This document shows positions 1 through 6,814 of a DNA stretch of 6,814 bases, piece by piece. A program made the position numbers and the translations under genes. The DNA comes from Actinomycetota bacterium (GTDB lineage Bacteria; Actinomycetota; Thermoleophilia; Gaiellales; Gaiellaceae), in assembly GCA_013811645.1 (NCBI GenBank), contig JACCUU010000274.1, positions 1 to 6,814 of the forward strand, in the 5' to 3' direction. The notes beneath the pieces are model-generated. The model had not been told where the DNA came from. It did no database searches and was given only the letters and a program-made list of their open reading frames with translations. Numbering within the stretch: the first letter of the stretch is position 1; every line of letters starts with the position of its first letter.

Positions 1-119
1 AAGCCGAAGGCCTCCCCTCGCTGGAGGTCGAAGTCGACCGAGTCGACCGCAGCAAGCTCGCCGAATCGTTTGACGAGCCCACGCGCCTGGATGAGTGGTT
101 CTCCGTTCCGACTGGCCAC
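1..119 (-). CDS. ABC-2-type exporter ATP-binding protein (DrrA/CcmA-like), N-terminal fragment
   Basis: Reading the minus strand from a GTG at 119 gives 39 residues before the window ends. They have the pattern of an ABC ATPase N-terminus: an opening strand (LIQARGLVKRFGE, residues 9-21), a valine-aspartate stretch (AVDSVDFDL, 24-32) and RGEAFG (34-39), the point where LLGPNGAGKST would normally follow. The GLVKRFGxxxAVDxVDF style is typical of DrrA/CcmA-type ATPases that energise ABC-2 drug, lipid or polysaccharide exporters at the membrane. An in-frame TAG at 129-131 closes the frame upstream, and the GTG is the only usable start in the visible part. Its purine-rich upstream bases (GGAAG) directly abut the GTG, so initiation may be weak or leaderless. 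Walker A, signature and Walker B all lie outside the window, so the subfamily is inferred. It is divergent from the ABC-F gene, with 138 bp between the two starts. Confidence 0.72.
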   Translation of the reverse strand, partial: MASRNGEPLIQARGLVKRFGELAAVDSVDFDLQRGEAFG

Positions 120-200
120 CTTCCAAAGCTACCGGCCGCCGGTGAGACTCCGCACCGTCCCCCGTCCTCTATCCTGTCACCCGGAGCGAGAGCTCCATCC

Positions 201-215
201 ATGCGCGCACGCTGA
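201..215 (+). CDS. candidate 4-codon leader ORF (Met-Arg-Ala-Arg-stop) upstream of the ABC-F gene
   Basis: ATG CGC GCA CGC TGA lies 42 nt upstream of the ABC-F start codon. A purine-rich stretch (GGAGCGAGAG, 183-192) ends 8 nt before it and could serve as a ribosome binding site. The peptide has the Arg-x-Arg pattern known from very short macrolide-responsive leader peptides such as the MRLR core of the ermD leader. Its stop codon lies inside the 5' arm of the inverted repeat described separately, so a ribosome paused on this ORF would cover that arm. Tiny ORFs occur by chance, and nothing here proves translation. Confidence is therefore low, although the placement is suggestive. Confidence 0.33.
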   Translation: MRAR

Positions 216-256
216 CCGATATCCCGCCCCGCCCTTCCTCTCGAGAGGTGGTCAGC
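211..256 (+). promoter_or_regulatory. putative translation-attenuator stem-loops covering the ABC-F ribosome binding site
   Basis: A perfect 7-bp inverted repeat, GCTGACC (211-217) and GGTCAGC (250-256), encloses a 32-nt loop; a G-U pair (218/249) could add one step. The 3' arm occupies the bases between the SD and the ATG at 258. Inside the loop, CCTCTCGAGAGG (237-248) is a perfect 12-bp palindrome whose right half, GAGAGG (243-248), is the SD itself, so the SD can pair with CCTC just upstream. Both structures would mask the initiation region of the ABC-F mRNA. The 5' arm contains the stop codon of the four-codon leader ORF. Attenuation by antibiotic-stalled leader ribosomes is established for erm genes and reported for several ABC-F resistance genes. 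Its operation here is inferred. GC-rich DNA yields short repeats by chance. Confidence 0.4.
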
Positions 257-257
257 C

Positions 258-1595
<1,338 letters not shown>

Positions 1596-1596
1596 G

Positions 1597-1614
1597 GGCG
1601 GGGCATGCCTCGCC
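1597..1614 (+). terminator. probable terminator hairpin of the ABC-F gene
   Basis: Directly after the TAA (1593-1595), bases 1597-1603 pair with 1608-1614 around a CATG loop (1604-1607). The pair 1601/1610 is G-U in plus-strand RNA but a C/A mismatch in minus-strand RNA, so the hairpin is better formed in the ABC-F transcript. No U-tract follows, which is common in high-GC Gram-positive bacteria. The core GGCATGCCTC recurs exactly 40 bp downstream. Confidence 0.5.
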
Positions 1615-1634
1615 TCGTTCGTCGGTGCACATGG

Positions 1635-1656
1635 AGGGGGAGGCATGCCTCCCCCT
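1635..1656. terminator. 22-bp perfect palindrome, probable (bidirectional) terminator overlapping the ribF stop
   Basis: Bases 1635-1643 and 1648-1656 form a perfect 9-bp G/C-rich stem with a CATG tetraloop (1644-1647). The ribF stop codon TAG (1657-1655 on the minus strand) overlaps the outer end of the stem, so the hairpin forms immediately at the end of the six-gene operon. It lies between two convergent genes and is symmetric, so it could stop transcription from both sides. There is no T-run on either strand. It could instead be a dispersed palindromic repeat or a protein-binding site. Confidence 0.58.
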
Positions 1657-2521
1657 ACACCGGCCTGAGCGCCTCCCGCGTTGCTTCGACGTCACGGGCG
1701 ATCTGCGCCACGAGAGCTTCCTCCGACTCGAAGACCTTCTCGTCCCGAAGTCGTTCCCAAACCTCCACGACGAGACGCTGCCCGTAGAGATCGCCCTCAA
1801 AGTCGAGGAGATACGGCTCGATCCGGCGCTCGGTGCCCCCGTAGTGCGGGTTCGTTCCGATGGAGACGGCCGCGCGATGATCGCGCGCCGAGCCTGCGTA
1901 GATCCCGTAACGGGGACAGGCAAGCGCAGGTTCCATCAGGAGATTTGCGGTCGGGTAGCCGAGGGTTCCACCGCGCTGATCTCCCGCCACCACGATGCCG
2001 TCGAGCTCGAACGGGCGGCCGAGCATCACGGCAGCTGTGCCGACATCACCGGCGGCCACGGCTGCGCGGATCGCAGTCGACGACACTCCGACGACTCCCG
2101 GCGGCACGACGATCTGGAATCCGAGCTGCTCCAGGAGCTCGAGATCGCCGCTGCGCCGCACGCCGAAGCGGAAGTCTGCTCCCGCGAGCACAACCTCAGT
2201 CCCGATGGCACGGAGGTAGCGCTCGGCGAACGCCTCCGGAGTCATCCGCTGGAGCTCTGGAGTGAAGGGCGCCACGAGGGTGGTCTCGACGCCGGCCTCA
2301 CCGATCAGCTCGAGCCTCCGCTCGAGCGTCGTCAGGAGATCGACTCGGTTGCCGAGAGCGATCCGGGGGTGCGGGTCGAAGGTCACCACGGTGGGCGCGA
2401 GCCCTGTTCCGCTGAGCGCGTCGAGGATTGAGCGATGACCCCGGTGCACCCCGTCGAAGCTTCCGATCGCCACCGCTCGCGGCCTGTGCTCGACCTCGTC
2501 GGGGGTGGAGACCACATTCAT
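1655..2521 (-). CDS. ribF: bifunctional riboflavin kinase / FAD synthetase
   Basis: The protein phosphorylates riboflavin to FMN and then adenylylates FMN to FAD in the cytoplasm. Its 288 residues are close to the usual 300-315. The N-terminal nucleotidyltransferase half shows the HxGH-type motif GSFDGVHRGHR (20-30), FDPHP (48-52), GADFRFG (114-120) and the ISSTxIR-like VSSTAIR (146-152). The C-terminal flavokinase half shows GDQRGGTLGYPTANL (180-194), with the PTAN metal/nucleotide motif, then IGTNPHYGG (221-229) and EPYLLDFEGDLYG (235-247). The ATG at 2521 forms an ATGA overlap with the truB stop, indicating translational coupling. It is the last gene of the operon; its stop codon runs into a strong palindrome. 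Its place after truB is the conserved bacterial arrangement, though the rpsO often found next is not here. Nothing in it appears broken. Confidence 0.96.
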   Translation of the reverse strand: MNVVSTPDEVEHRPRAVAIGSFDGVHRGHRSILDALSGTGLAPTVVTFDPHPRIALGNRVDLLTTLERRLELIGEAGVETTLVAPFTPELQRMTPEAFAERYLRAIGTEVVLAGADFRFGVRRSGDLELLEQLGFQIVVPPGVVGVSSTAIRAAVAAGDVGTAAVMLGRPFELDGIVVAGDQRGGTLGYPTANLLMEPALACPRYGIYAGSARDHRAAVSIGTNPHYGGTERRIEPYLLDFEGDLYGQRLVVEVWERLRDEKVFESEEALVAQIARDVEATREALRPV

Positions 2522-3177
2522 GCCGCGAGCCTTGCCAGCGCCTCCTCCGCCGCGATGAGTCGCTCGGGATCCGCCTCACTGACCGAGAACGGTCCGATCT
2601 CTGTACGGCGGAGCACTCGGCAGTGGCCGCCAAGCGCCTCGGCAATCGCCCGAATGTAGGTGCCTGAGGAGACGAGCAGGTCGAGGCGGACGATGCTGTC
2701 GGCGTAGCTCTCGAGCAGGAGCTCGTGGACGATCATCCGGCGCACCGGCATCTCGACCACGACGCCCCGGCGATGCAGCCGGTAGGCGCGCTCCCCGTCG
2801 ATCTTCACCGCGGAGGCGGCTGGAATCGGAAGCTCGACGGACCCGCGCAAACCAGCAAGCCGCGCTTCGAGCTCGCCCTCGCCTGGCGCCTCGTGCTCCT
2901 CGACGACCTCCCCTTCGGGATCGCCGGTCGTCGTCGTCGCGGCGAGGTCGATCTCCGTCACGTAGCGCTTGTCGAGCCCTACGAAGCGCGGCTGCAGCCG
3001 CGTCGCCGCTCCCGAGAGGAGAAGCAGCAGACCGGTTGCGAAGGGGTCGAGCGTCCCCGCATGGCCGGTTCGGGCACGCGTTCCGCGGCGCACGGCTGCG
3101 ACGATGTCGAACGACGTCGGCCCCGCCGGCTTGTCGGCGAGGATGATCCCGCTAGGCGAGAGCGCCCGCGGCGGCAT
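2518..3177 (-). CDS. truB: tRNA pseudouridine(55) synthase TruB, short form
   Basis: TruB isomerises U55 to pseudouridine in the T-arm of tRNAs. Numbered from the ATG at 3177 (219 residues): IILADKPAGPTSFD (11-24) is the family N-terminal motif, and GHAGTLDPFATG (38-49) carries the catalytic Asp44. KRYVTEIDL (70-78) with TTTTGDPEGEV (81-91) follows, then ASAVKIDGERAYRLHRRG (121-138) and SSGTYIRAIAEALG (170-183). The frame stays open to 3261, but the extra 28 residues are Ser/Arg-rich antisense-like sequence from the overlapping nrnA frame. The ATG at 3177 has a clear SD, GAGGAG (3190-3185), seven bases upstream. The gene therefore begins within the last codons of nrnA (26-nt overlap) and ends in an ATGA overlap with ribF. 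E. coli TruB has 314 residues. Here the chain stops soon after the catalytic fold, so the C-terminal PUA-like extension appears to be absent. Confidence 0.94.
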   Translation of the reverse strand: MPPRALSPSGIILADKPAGPTSFDIVAAVRRGTRARTGHAGTLDPFATGLLLLLSGAATRLQPRFVGLDKRYVTEIDLAATTTTGDPEGEVVEEHEAPGEGELEARLAGLRGSVELPIPAASAVKIDGERAYRLHRRGVVVEMPVRRMIVHELLLESYADSIVRLDLLVSSGTYIRAIAEALGGHCRVLRRTEIGPFSVSEADPERLIAAEEALARLAA

Positions 3178-4153
3178 GCTCGAACTCCTCGACGATGAAG
3201 CGCTCGAGCTCGTCAAGGGAGAGCTCACTCGAGAACCCAGCCGCCTGCCGGTGGCCGCCACCCTGGCTCTTGCGGGCGATCACGGAGACGTCGATCTCGT
3301 CCACCGAGGCTCGAAGCGACACCCGGTGAACAGGCCCGTTTCCCCGTGGAGGCTCGCGAATCAGTGCGGCGACCATCGCCCCCTCGACCGCACGCAGGTA
3401 GTCGATGATCCCCTCGGAGTACGGCTCGGCCGCGCCGACCTCGAAGAAGTCGCTCTTGCGCAGGTGAGAGATCACGAGGCGGCCGCCCGAGTGCACCTCG
3501 GCGCGCTCGAGCGCACGCGCGAGGAGCTTCAGCTTCGCGAACTGCACGTTCTCGTAGACCGTCTGGAAGACCTTGTGCCAGTCGGCTCCTGCGTCGATCA
3601 GATCCGCTGCCAGCCGCAACGTCTTGGGGCTCGTGTTCGCGTACTGGAAGCGGCCCGTGTCGGTGACCAGTGCGACGTAGAGCGGTTCGGCGAGCTCGGG
3701 CGTGATCTCCACCTCGAGCTCTCGGAAGACGTCCGCGAGGATCTCACCGGTCGACGAGGCGTCGGCAACGATCAGGTTGACGTCGCCGAAGCGGGTGTTG
3801 TCGTGATGGTGGTCGATGTCGACGGTGAACGGCGACGCCTCCAGAAGCGAAGAGTCCGGCCCGAGCCGCTCCTCCTTCGCACAGTCGACGGCTACCAGGA
3901 CGCGGTCGGCATGGTCCGGCGGCGGCCTCCGCTGGACGCTCTCCAACGGGAGGAAGGTGTACTCGCCGGGAAGCGGAGCTTCGCCGGGGATGAACATCGC
4001 GCTCTCCTTGCCGAGTTGCTCGAGCGCGAGGTGCATGGCGAGGAGCGAGCCCAGAGCGTCGCCGTCGGGATTCTCGTGCGCAGCGACGAGGAAACGCTCA
4101 TTCTCTCGGAGCGCGGCCGCGACCGCCTGCATGTCATCGGGTTTCGCCGTCAT
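3152..4153 (-). CDS. nrnA: DHH/DHHA1 phosphoesterase, bifunctional oligoribonuclease and pAp phosphatase (NrnA-like)
   Basis: NrnA-type enzymes degrade 2-5-nt RNAs to mononucleotides and dephosphorylate 3'-phosphoadenosine 5'-phosphate, using manganese ions in the cytoplasm. The 333 residues include the DHH-domain metal motifs HENPDGDALGS (26-36), VAVDCA (87-92), DIDHHHDN (112-119) and VTDTGRFQYANTS (163-175). The C-terminal DHHA1 domain carries the substrate-binding GGGHRQAAG (298-306). Length and motif order match the family (about 310-340). Two ATGs compete. The one at 4153 overlaps rbfA by 20 nt; the one at 4132 (Met8) lies one base after the rbfA stop and gives a family-typical N-terminus (MQAVAAALRENERFLVAAH). 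Neither has a good SD, so initiation probably depends on coupling to rbfA termination. The gene is placed between rbfA and truB, as in many Gram-positive genomes. Which of the two activities dominates cannot be read from sequence. Confidence 0.93.
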   Translation of the reverse strand: MTAKPDDMQAVAAALRENERFLVAAHENPDGDALGSLLAMHLALEQLGKESAMFIPGEAPLPGEYTFLPLESVQRRPPPDHADRVLVAVDCAKEERLGPDSSLLEASPFTVDIDHHHDNTRFGDVNLIVADASSTGEILADVFRELEVEITPELAEPLYVALVTDTGRFQYANTSPKTLRLAADLIDAGADWHKVFQTVYENVQFAKLKLLARALERAEVHSGGRLVISHLRKSDFFEVGAAEPYSEGIIDYLRAVEGAMVAALIREPPRGNGPVHRVSLRASVDEIDVSVIARKSQGGGHRQAAGFSSELSLDELERFIVEEFEHAAAGALA

Positions 4154-4508
4154 CGGGGGGATCGGGCGCAGGCGCGAGCTCGTCGATCATCTTTCCGAGC
4201 CGGACGCCTTGCTCGACCGTCGGATCGTATTCGAACCTCAGAACCGGGGTTCGCCGCAGTCGCAGCTCGCGCCCCACCTGTGCCTGCAGGACGCCGTGAG
4301 CCGCCCTCAGACCCTCCAACGTCCGCTCGCGCTGCTGCTCCGTCCCGAACACGCTGAAATACACCGTCGCGTGCGCGAAGCCGGTCGCGGCCTCGACGCC
4401 GGTGACAGTCACGAAGCCGATACGCGGATCCTTGAGCGTGGGAATGGTGTCCGAAAGCACCTGCCGGATTGCCTCGTTAACGCGCCGCTTTCTGCCACCG
4501 TTACTCAC
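4134..4508 (-). CDS. rbfA: 30S ribosome-binding factor A (RbfA)
   Basis: RbfA is a small KH-fold protein that binds immature 30S subunits and assists maturation of the 5' end of 16S rRNA, notably in the cold. From the GTG at 4508 it has 124 residues, near the usual 115-135. Family features are the N-terminal RRVNEAIRQVLSDTI, then LKDPRIGFVTVTGVE, the HATVYFSVFG strand, the GLRAAHGVLQAQVGRELRLRRTPVLRFEYD helix-strand unit and GVRLGKMIDEL. The frame is open to another GTG at 4535, but family proteins begin close to SNGGRKRRVNEA, and a GAGAGG lies upstream of 4508 with a longish 12-base spacer. GTG 4508 overlaps the DUF503 stop (GTGAGTAA, 8 nt), the pattern of translational coupling. The acidic, proline-rich tail (APAPDPPDDGETR) is probably disordered. 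Confidence 0.93.
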   Translation of the reverse strand: MSNGGRKRRVNEAIRQVLSDTIPTLKDPRIGFVTVTGVEAATGFAHATVYFSVFGTEQQRERTLEGLRAAHGVLQAQVGRELRLRRTPVLRFEYDPTVEQGVRLGKMIDELAPAPDPPDDGETR

Positions 4509-4797
4509 CGGGAACCACAACCTCTCGATCCGCACGGAGCAGCTCGAAGTCCTGCGAGCCGAGATAGCGAACGACAGCGTCTAGCAGGTGCTCGAGCTCG
4601 GTGTGCTCCCTCGCGGCACAGGCGACGGTGAGCCCTGCCCGTTGCCAGAGCTCGTGATGCTCGACCTCCGCCACAGTGGCGCCGAAGCGTTCGTGCAGCT
4701 GCGCCTTGGCCGACTTCACGTATTTCCGCTTCCCTTTCAACGAGCCGTTCTCGGGGAAGTGCAGGTCGACCGAGAGGATTCCCACGTAGCCGGCCAT
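4501..4797 (-). CDS. DUF503 family protein (YlxP-like)
   Basis: This 98-residue protein matches the DUF503/YlxP pattern: an opening strand VGILSVDLHFPENGSLKGKRKYVKSAKAQLHERFG (about 5-39), with the characteristic SLKxKR, then VAEVEHHELWQRAGLTVACAA (42-62) and a C-terminal helix HTELEHLLDAVVRYL (65-79). The fold is small and ferredoxin-like, without signal peptide or membrane segment. The biochemical role is not established. The gene is repeatedly found between infB and rbfA in Gram-positive bacteria, which suggests a role in ribosome assembly or translation. It starts at ATG 4797, 15 nt after the infB stop, with a modest SD-like AAGGCGG about ten bases upstream. Its TAA overlaps the GTG of rbfA. 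It appears intact. Confidence 0.92.
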   Translation of the reverse strand: MAGYVGILSVDLHFPENGSLKGKRKYVKSAKAQLHERFGATVAEVEHHELWQRAGLTVACAAREHTELEHLLDAVVRYLGSQDFELLRADREVVVPGE

Positions 4798-4812
4798 GCC
4801 GGTTGCCGCCTT

Positions 4813-6798
4813 TTACGAGGCGTCGTCGGAGGAAGCTGCGGCTGCGACCGGCGCGGGCTCGTCGAGATCGGTGCGCTCGACCTGGCGCGTCTCGTACGCC
4901 TCCAGGATGTCGCCCTCTTTCACGTCGTTGAAGCCGTCGAGGAGGATTCCGCACTCGAAGCCTTCGGCCACCTCGCGCGCGTCGTCCTTGAAGCGCTTGA
5001 GCTGCGAGATCGACGTCTCGTAGATGACGGTTCCGTCGCGGACGACTCGCACCTGGGCTCCGCGGCGGACGACACCGGTCGTGACCATGCAGCCGGCGAT
5101 CGTGCCGAGCCGCGAGACCTTGAAGAGCGCCCGTACCTCGGCCTCGCCCAGCGTCTCCTCGGTCTGCACCGGCGTGAGCATCCCGACGAGCGCCTTCTCG
5201 ATGTCGTCGGTGAGCTGGTAGATGACGCGGTAGGTTCGGATGTCGACGCCTTCCCGCTCGGCGAGCACGCGTGCATCCGCGCTCGGGCGCACGTTGAACC
5301 CGATGACGAGGGCGTCGGAAGCGGAGGCCAGGTTCACGTCGTTCTCGGTGATCCCGCCGACACCCGTGTGGATTACCTGGACACGCACCTCGCTGTGCTG
5401 GATCTTCTGGAGCTCGCTCAGGAGTGCCTCCACGGAGCCTTGCACGTCACCCTTCAAGACGATGTTCAGATCCTGAACCTCGCCTGCAAGGAGATCGCCG
5501 TGGAACGACTCGAGCGAGACGCGGCGGCGCGGACGCTGAGCGAACTGCTCACGACGAAGTCGCTCGGCGCGGATATTCGCGAGGTGCTTCGCCTGGCGCT
5601 CGTGCTCGACGACGCGCACGAACTCACCGGCCGTCGGCGGGTGGTCGAAGCCGAGAATCTCGACCGGGTCACCCGGCTTTGCCTCCATGACCTTCTCGCC
5701 GCGGTAGTCGTACAGCGCTCGAACCTTGCCGGCCGCATCGCCTGCGACGGCCGCGTCACCCACGCGCAGGGTTCCGCGATGGATGAGAACGGTGGCGACC
5801 GGGCCGCGACCGATGTCGAGCCGGGACTCGATCACCACCCCCGAGCCTTCGGCGCCGGCGTTCGCGCGCAGATCGAGCTCGGCGTCGGCGACGAGCAGGA
5901 TCCGCTCGAGCAGGTCGTCCAGATTCGTCTTCTCCTTCGCGGAGACTTCGGAGAACTGCGTCGTACCGCCCCACTCCTCGGGCTGGAGACCCTCCGTCGC
6001 GAGCTCGCTTCGCACGCGATCGGAGTTCGCGGCAGGAGAGTCCATCTTGTTCACGGCGACGACGATCGGCACCTCGGCAGCGCGGGCATGCGAGATCGAC
6101 TCCTTCGTCTGCGGCATGACGCCGTCGTCCGCTGCCACGACCAGCACCGCGATGTCGGTCACCTTCGCGCCGCGAGCGCGCATCGCGGTGAAGGCCTCGT
6201 GGCCGGGGGTGTCCAAGAACGTGATGCGTCGGCCACCCACGGTCGCCTGGTAGGCGCCGATGTGCTGCGTGATCCCGCCGGCCTCGGTCTCCACGACCGA
6301 TGCCTCGCGGATCGCATCCAGCAGCGTGGTCTTGCCGTGGTCGACGTGGCCCATGATCGTCACGACCGGTGGTCGAGGCACCAGGTCGGCCTCGTCGTCC
6401 TCGTAGTCGGCAGGCTCGAGCTCTTCCTCAGCGGCATGCTTGATCGTCACCTCGCGCTTGACCTCGGTGGCGATCAGCTGGATCTCCTCGTCGGAGAGCG
6501 ACTGGGTCGCTGTTCGCATCTGACCGAGCGACATGAGGATCTTGATCAGCTCGGGCATCGTGACGCCGAGCGCGGCGGAGAGATCCTTGACGGTCGCGCC
6601 CGACTCGACGATTGCGGGCCCGCTCGGCGGAGCAACGGGCTGCTGCTGACGCGGAGGCCCGACTCCGGAGCGGTCGCGCGGCTGGCGACCCTCACGACTG
6701 CGCGCGCCGCCGCCCTCGATGACCACACGCCGTTTGCGTCCCGCGGAGCCTCCGCGGGGGCGAATCGGGCGGTTTGGCCCTTTGCGTCCGTCAGCCAT
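4813..6798 (-). CDS. infB: translation initiation factor IF-2
   Basis: IF-2 is the GTPase that brings fMet-tRNA to the 30S subunit and promotes 50S joining. The 661 residues comprise a basic, Gly/Pro/Arg-rich leader (1-60) and an IF2N-type helical subdomain (about 67-117). An acidic linker (122-140) and the G domain follow, with G1 GHVDHGKT (150-157), G2 GGITQHIGA (174-182), G3 DTPGH (196-200), G4 NKMD (250-253) and G5 SAK (286-288). Domain II follows (about 315-405), then domain III (about 440-535) with [16 protein letters not shown], and the fMet-tRNA-binding C2 domain (about 545-640) containing the family [11 protein letters not shown] pattern. The N-terminal region is short compared with the 900-1000 residue IF-2 of Streptomyces or Mycobacterium. 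ATG 6798 has GGAG five bases upstream, and an in-frame TAA at 6813-6811 rules out a longer frame, so the gene is complete. It heads the visible part of the operon; nusA and ylxR would be expected beyond the right edge. Confidence 0.98.
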   Translation of the reverse strand: MADGRKGPNRPIRPRGGSAGRKRRVVIEGGGARSREGRQPRDRSGVGPPRQQQPVAPPSGPAIVESGATVKDLSAALGVTMPELIKILMSLGQMRTATQSLSDEEIQLIATEVKREVTIKHAAEEELEPADYEDDEADLVPRPPVVTIMGHVDHGKTTLLDAIREASVVETEAGGITQHIGAYQATVGGRRITFLDTPGHEAFTAMRARGAKVTDIAVLVVAADDGVMPQTKESISHARAAEVPIVVAVNKMDSPAANSDRVRSELATEGLQPEEWGGTTQFSEVSAKEKTNLDDLLERILLVADAELDLRANAGAEGSGVVIESRLDIGRGPVATVLIHRGTLRVGDAAVAGDAAGKVRALYDYRGEKVMEAKPGDPVEILGFDHPPTAGEFVRVVEHERQAKHLANIRAERLRREQFAQRPRRRVSLESFHGDLLAGEVQDLNIVLKGDVQGSVEALLSELQKIQHSEVRVQVIHTGVGGITENDVNLASASDALVIGFNVRPSADARVLAEREGVDIRTYRVIYQLTDDIEKALVGMLTPVQTEETLGEAEVRALFKVSRLGTIAGCMVTTGVVRRGAQVRVVRDGTVIYETSISQLKRFKDDAREVAEGFECGILLDGFNDVKEGDILEAYETRQVERTDLDEPAPVAAAASSDDAS

Positions 6799-6814
6799 CA
6801 GCGCTCCATCTTAG

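Noticed and set aside
170..175. TATCCT as a possible -10 element (TAnnnT) for the ABC-F transcript, which would start near 182 and include the leader ORF
   Set aside because: No recognisable -35 lies 16-18 bp upstream. A six-base match in a GC-rich spacer is too weak to annotate, though the position would fit the attenuator model.
174..179. GTGACA on the minus strand as a -35 for the left ABC gene
   Set aside because: It matches five of six TTGACA bases, but no TAnnnT-like -10 occurs at the right distance.
183..196. GGAGC-GAGA-GCTCC mini-hairpin with a GNRA loop
   Set aside because: A 5-bp stem is too short to claim alone. It may be part of the leader structure or chance, and it would also overlap the putative leader ribosome binding site.
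3..215. Open frame on the plus strand running from the window edge to the TGA at 213-215, possible C-terminus of an upstream gene
   Set aside because: The minus-strand frame over 1-119 reads as an ABC ATPase N-terminus. The plus frame loses coding-like composition after about 110 and ends in Pro/Ser/Arg-rich sequence.
1625..2431. 268-codon open frame on the plus strand, beginning in the palindrome region
   Set aside because: It is antisense to ribF, is rich in His/Arg/Glu with no family pattern, and has no convincing ribosome binding site.
3178..3261. N-terminal extension of truB to 3261
   Set aside because: It is Ser/Arg-rich sequence overlapping nrnA in another frame, unlike TruB N-termini. 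A strong SD supports the ATG at 3177.
2969..4357. 462-codon open frame on the plus strand
   Set aside because: It lies antisense to nrnA, truB and rbfA, whose protein motifs are unmistakable. The plus-strand translation has no recognisable domain, and long antisense frames are expected at this GC content.

Overview
The window is high-GC bacterial DNA with tightly packed, overlapping genes, frequent GTG starts and strong use of GAG/CTC/GTC/GAC codons. This fits a high-GC Gram-positive (actinobacterial) genome. The small DUF503 (YlxP-like) gene between infB and rbfA, the short IF-2 and the abundant CTCGAG (Leu-Glu) hexamers suggest a deep lineage such as Thermoleophilia. That placement is inference from style and gene order, not from a marker comparison.

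Right three quarters (about 1655-6798, minus strand): one compact translation and RNA operon read right to left. The order is infB (IF-2), a DUF503 gene, rbfA (30S maturation), nrnA (DHH/DHHA1 nano-RNA and pAp phosphatase), truB (tRNA U55 pseudouridine synthase) and ribF (FAD synthetase/riboflavin kinase). Junctions are a 15-nt gap, an 8-nt GTGAGTAA overlap, a short overlap or 1-nt gap, a 26-nt overlap with an internal Shine-Dalgarno (SD), and an ATGA overlap, which implies strong translational coupling. The order matches the widely conserved nusA-infB-rbfA-truB-ribF cluster. The rpsO that often follows ribF is absent; the operon ends at a perfect palindrome overlapping the ribF stop codon.

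Left quarter (plus strand, 258-1595): a 445-residue tandem-ATPase ABC-F protein, convergent with ribF. Its first ATPase domain lacks almost the whole segment between Q-loop and signature, an architecture known from Vga/Msr-type antibiotic-resistance ABC-F ribosome-protection factors. The two convergent genes are separated by two related GGCATGCC-centred inverted repeats that probably act as terminators. At the extreme left edge (1-119, minus strand) is the N-terminus of a second, divergently transcribed ABC ATPase of the DrrA/CcmA (ABC-2 exporter) type; it has no ATG start and runs off the window.

The most interesting stretch is the 138-bp divergent region 120-257. Ahead of the ABC-F gene it holds a four-codon ORF (Met-Arg-Ala-Arg-stop). 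The stop codon of this ORF lies in the 5' arm of a perfect 7-bp inverted repeat whose 3' arm sits between the ABC-F SD and its ATG, and the SD itself lies in a second palindrome. This resembles the translational attenuators of macrolide/lincosamide resistance genes, including the Arg-x-Arg stalling pattern. It is a hypothesis from sequence alone, but a specific and testable one.
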